In this document: positions 61,820 through 64,000 of the stretch, in pieces
Layout: the number at the start of each line of letters is the position of its first letter
Numbering within the stretch: the first letter of the stretch is position 1
Source: Polaromonas sp. CF318
GTDB lineage: Bacteria > Pseudomonadota > Gammaproteobacteria > Burkholderiales > Burkholderiaceae_C
Assembly: GCF_000282655.1 (NCBI RefSeq)
Contig: NZ_AKIV01000064.1
Span: forward strand, 32,965 to 96,964
DNA length: 64,000 bases
Direction: 5' to 3'
Made by a program: the position numbers and the translations under genes
The notes under the pieces: model-generated
Database searches by the model: none
Told to the model about the DNA's origin: nothing
The model's input: the letters and a program-made list of their open reading frames with translations, nothing else

Positions 61820-62415
61820 AACCGCCAGCCCAGCCCCACGCCGAACAGCATCGGGTCGGCCTTGAAGGTGCCGAGTTTGGCGCCACCCGCGGACACATCG
61901 GTGCGGATGTAGACCTTCTTCAGGTCGAGGTTCAGGGACAGCTGCTTGCCCAGGGGAATGTCCACGCCGACCTGCAGCGCCGGGCCCCAGCTGCTGCGCT
62001 TGATGTCCACGCCGGGCGGCAGGCTGACCGCGCTGAAGCGGGTGTAGTTGACGCCCGCGCCGACATAGGGCTTGAAGGCGCCCGAACCCAGGGGGTCGAA
62101 ATGGTATTGCGCCGTCAGCGTGGGCGGCAGGTGCTTGAAGCTGCCGATGGCGGTGCCGGCTGCCGACAGGGTGTGTTTTTGCGGAACCGTCAGCACCAGT
62201 TCGACCGCAACCTTGGGTGTGAAGAAGTAGCTGATGTCCAACTCGGGCATCCACTTGTTGTTGATGGTCAGCCCGAGCCCGGTGCTGTCGCCGTTGGCGC
62301 TGTCCAGGTGAACCGCGCGGGCGCGAACCAGCCAGGGGCCTTCAGCGGTTTGGGCAAAAGCGGCGCCCGATAAAAGAGTGCAGAGGGCAGCGGCGGCGAT
62401 GACTTGTTTTTTCAT
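61816..62415 (-). CDS. OmpW family outer-membrane protein
   Basis: A 199-residue protein with signal MKKQVIAAAALCTLLSGAAFAQ. The mature beta-barrel has PWLVRARAVHLDSANGDSTGLGLTINNKWMPELDISYFFTPKVAVELVLTVPQKHTL, LPPTLTAQYHFDPLGSGAFKPYVGAGVNYTRF, and ends VGLGWRF with a terminal Phe, the outer-membrane barrel signature. It forms a small eight-stranded channel. An FNR-like box (62483) lies in its upstream region. Confidence 0.93.
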   Translation of the reverse strand: MKKQVIAAAALCTLLSGAAFAQTAEGPWLVRARAVHLDSANGDSTGLGLTINNKWMPELDISYFFTPKVAVELVLTVPQKHTLSAAGTAIGSFKHLPPTLTAQYHFDPLGSGAFKPYVGAGVNYTRFSAVSLPPGVDIKRSSWGPALQVGVDIPLGKQLSLNLDLKKVYIRTDVSAGGAKLGTFKADPMLFGVGLGWRF

Positions 62416-62832
62416 GGGTTAGCGGCAGAAGAAACGGGAACATTCCCGCCATTGATTGAAGCCGCAAGGCCCTGCCGACGACTTGATCTGGCGCAGATGC
62501 AGCCCAGCCGCCCACGCAATCAGCGCGAAGTTTGCGATAGGTCAAACAGGCCGGCCTGCAATGGCGGCTCGCTCGGGCGGATCGAAGCGGCCTGCACCGC
62601 CCCGTTGTGCGTTATTTGTAACGGCGGCCTAGCAGGAAAGGCGTTTGGCGCGCTACCTTGGCGCCCTCTTTTTCGACAAAAAAACCACGGACTACCCGGG
62701 GTATTCCCGCTGCTTGTCGCTTTAATGTCCGCCCGTTTGTAAGTAAAAGTTAGTTTGGCCGCACACTGGGGGCACGGCCCTGCGGCCGTGCTTGCCGTGG
62801 GATGCGGTTCATCAATGACTAGGGGCGATCAA
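62416..62832. other. Intergenic region between ompW and the binding-protein gene
   Basis: No supportable gene in 417 bases. It contains the FNR-like box at 62483 and a perfect hairpin with GCACGGCC / GGCCGTGC arms and a CTGC loop at 62772-62791, followed by no T-run. The leading AGGGG before 62833 is the Shine-Dalgarno of the next gene. Confidence 0.5.
62483..62496. promoter_or_regulatory. FNR/ANR-like box upstream of ompW
   Basis: TTGATCTGGCGCAG has a perfect TTGAT left half and a degenerate right half (consensus TTGAT-N4-ATCAA). It lies 68 bases from the ompW start. OmpW is FNR-regulated in E. coli, which supports the reading, but the right half is weak. Confidence 0.35.
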
Positions 62833-63792
62833 ATGATGGTTTTATTGCGTAATGTGGCGGTGCTGTCGGGCGTGGCGCTGGCTCTGGGTTCTGCCGTGGC
62901 ACAAACCGAAACCCCGCCCTCGAAAAAAACCAAGGCCGCGGCCGCGCCGGCGGTTGAAAAATTCACCGGTCCGCGCGAAAAAATGGTGGTGGCCATGCCC
63001 AAGACCTACGGCAAGACCGAGACCATGGCCCTGTGGGGCGACTACTTCAGCCACCTGTCGCGCTGCGCCAATGTGGAGCTGCAAAATGCCCAGGGCGACT
63101 CGCTGGAGCGCACCAGCAACGTCGACATCCTGGGCGAAAAAGAATTGATCGAAAGCCTGTCGACCGGCAAGGCCCAGTTGGGCCAGGTGAACCCGGGGCT
63201 GGCCGCGCAAATGGTGACGGCCGGGCAGGCCCCGCCCTTCGCGGTGCCGGGCAACAAGGCCACCGGCCTGCGCAATTCCTACAAACTGATCCTGATCACC
63301 CGCATCGACAGCCCTTACAGGGAACCGAAGGACCTGATCGGCAAGAAGATCGCGCACACCACGCCAACCTCCAATTCAGGCAACCTGGCGCCGCGCGCGC
63401 TGTTTCCGGCCCTGGGCCTGACGCCGGACAAGGACTACGAGGTGGTGTTCTCCAATGGGCATGAGCGCTCGGTGACGGGCGTGATGCACGGCTTCTTTCC
63501 GGCCGCGGCCGTGGCCAGCGACCTCTACCAGCGCATGGTCGTCAAGGGCGACGTCAAGGGATCGAGCATACGCACGATCTGGGAGAGCCCGCCCTTCATG
63601 ACGGAAACCTGGACCATGAACAAGGACGTGTCGCCCGAGTTGCAGGCCAGGGTCAAGAAGTGCTCGTTCAGCTACAGCTTCTCGCCCACGCTGAAGAAGC
63701 AGCTGCCCGGCAACGACACCTTCCTGCCGATCAACTTCGACCGCGACTTCGCGACGGTGATGCAGGTCTACCGGTCCAGTCAAAAGAAGTAA
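62833..63792 (+). CDS. PhnD/SsuA-type periplasmic substrate-binding protein
   Basis: A 319-residue protein with signal peptide (VAVLSGVALALGSAVAQT), then EKMVVAMPKTYGKTETMALWGDYFSHLSRCANVELQ and LIESLSTGKAQLGQVNPGLAAQMV. YKLILITRIDSPYREPKDLIGKKIAHTTPTSNSGNLAPRALF is the PhnD-like core (VxxxSPIxxxxDLxGKxxAxxxPxSxSG). It binds a small anion or organic acid such as phosphonate. No permease genes are in view, so it stands alone unless they lie past the window edge. AGGGG is 7 bases before the ATG. Confidence 0.82.
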   Translation: MMVLLRNVAVLSGVALALGSAVAQTETPPSKKTKAAAAPAVEKFTGPREKMVVAMPKTYGKTETMALWGDYFSHLSRCANVELQNAQGDSLERTSNVDILGEKELIESLSTGKAQLGQVNPGLAAQMVTAGQAPPFAVPGNKATGLRNSYKLILITRIDSPYREPKDLIGKKIAHTTPTSNSGNLAPRALFPALGLTPDKDYEVVFSNGHERSVTGVMHGFFPAAAVASDLYQRMVVKGDVKGSSIRTIWESPPFMTETWTMNKDVSPELQARVKKCSFSYSFSPTLKKQLPGNDTFLPINFDRDFATVMQVYRSSQKK

Positions 63793-63878
63793 GGCCCCCA
63801 CGGTCGCTCACTTCGTGTAGCTCCCTGCCCCCCGAGGGGGCCGCCCGCCTGCGGTCTGGCAAAGCCAGTCCCGCGGCT
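63793..63878 (-). repeat. GC-rich intergenic repeat, copy B (inverted)
   Basis: GGCCCCCACG...CACTTCGTGTA...CTGCCCCCCGAGGGGGCC...AAAGCC..CCGCGGC matches the reverse complement of copy A (38767-38850) with scattered changes. It lies right after the binding-protein stop. Confidence 0.8.
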
Positions 63879-63936
63879 CATGCTGGGTTTAAGAGTTCAT
63901 TGAGTGCAACGGACGGGGCCCGTGCAAGCAGGGGCT

Positions 63937-63990
63937 GCGGAACCGGCTTTGCCGGGCCGCTAGCGCCGCCCCCTTGAGGGGGGAACAGGC
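63937..63990 (+). repeat. GC-rich intergenic repeat, copy C (partial)
   Basis: GCGGAACCGGCTTTGCCGGG then CCGC..GCGCCGCCCCCTTGAGGGGGG repeats the first half of copy A with changes. Copies B and C face each other across about 58 bases near the window end. Confidence 0.7.
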
Positions 63991-64000
63991 TACACGCCAG

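Noticed and set aside
62404..62742. 112-residue plus-strand frame upstream of the binding-protein gene
   Set aside because: No Shine-Dalgarno, no domain, and it overlaps the ompW promoter region.

Overview
This window looks like chromosome from a betaproteobacterium of the order Burkholderiales, most likely family Comamonadaceae (Polaromonas, Variovorax or Rhodoferax-like). That placement rests on the high G+C, the complete F1Fo ATP synthase operon style, the EIIA(Man)-HPr-EI regulatory phosphotransferase set, the DUF-rich housekeeping clusters and a family-typical GC-rich intergenic repeat. It is inference from gene content; no database was searched.

Layout. 1-1.7 kb: the end of a sugar-type oxidoreductase gene and a sugar-phosphate isomerase. 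1.8-9.3 kb: a remnant of a kinase gene, then a tripartite RND efflux system. Its outer-membrane gene diverges from a TetR gene that is followed by the adaptor, pump and an SDR gene, and two matching 24-bp operators serve both sides. 9.4-15.5 kb: tRNA-Arg(CCG), a membrane-anchored cytochrome c, a run of minus-strand housekeeping hypotheticals, and a LemA/TPM cluster. 15.7-23.1 kb: atpIBEFHAGDC on the minus strand with a promoter and a terminator. 23.3-28.3 kb: CopD-like, DUF2062, D-amino-acid aminotransferase, DUF493, lipB and lipA, then an AraC regulator. 28.5-32.4 kb: two transporters, a LysR regulator and a 2OG-Fe(II) oxygenase. 32.4-35.7 kb: an envelope-stress-like operon (Spy-like chaperone, two membrane proteins, response regulator, histidine kinase). 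36.9-41.4 kb: a regulatory PTS operon.

44.0-49.7 kb is a nitrogen-scavenging cluster. A sigma-54/NtrC-like promoter precedes a PAS histidine kinase and a LuxR-type regulator, followed by a nitrate/cyanate-type ABC transporter and cyanase. The substrate-binding protein gene is broken by an internal deletion with a frameshift. 49.7-53.5 kb is a compact five-gene, low-G+C accessory operon. It encodes an HNH-like protein, a protein with a PD-(D/E)XK-like motif, a zinc-ribbon protein and two helical proteins of unknown function. This is the best candidate here for an undescribed, possibly defence-related, system.

53.9-64 kb begins with a truncated copy of the 5' end of a CoA-transferase gene, about 1.3 kb before the intact gene. 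Then come a catabolic-looking cluster (CoA-transferase, exported amidohydrolase, alpha/beta hydrolase, thioredoxin-fold protein), a tandem glycine riboswitch before a dadA-type D-amino-acid dehydrogenase, OmpW, and a periplasmic binding protein followed by inverted copies of the intergenic repeat.
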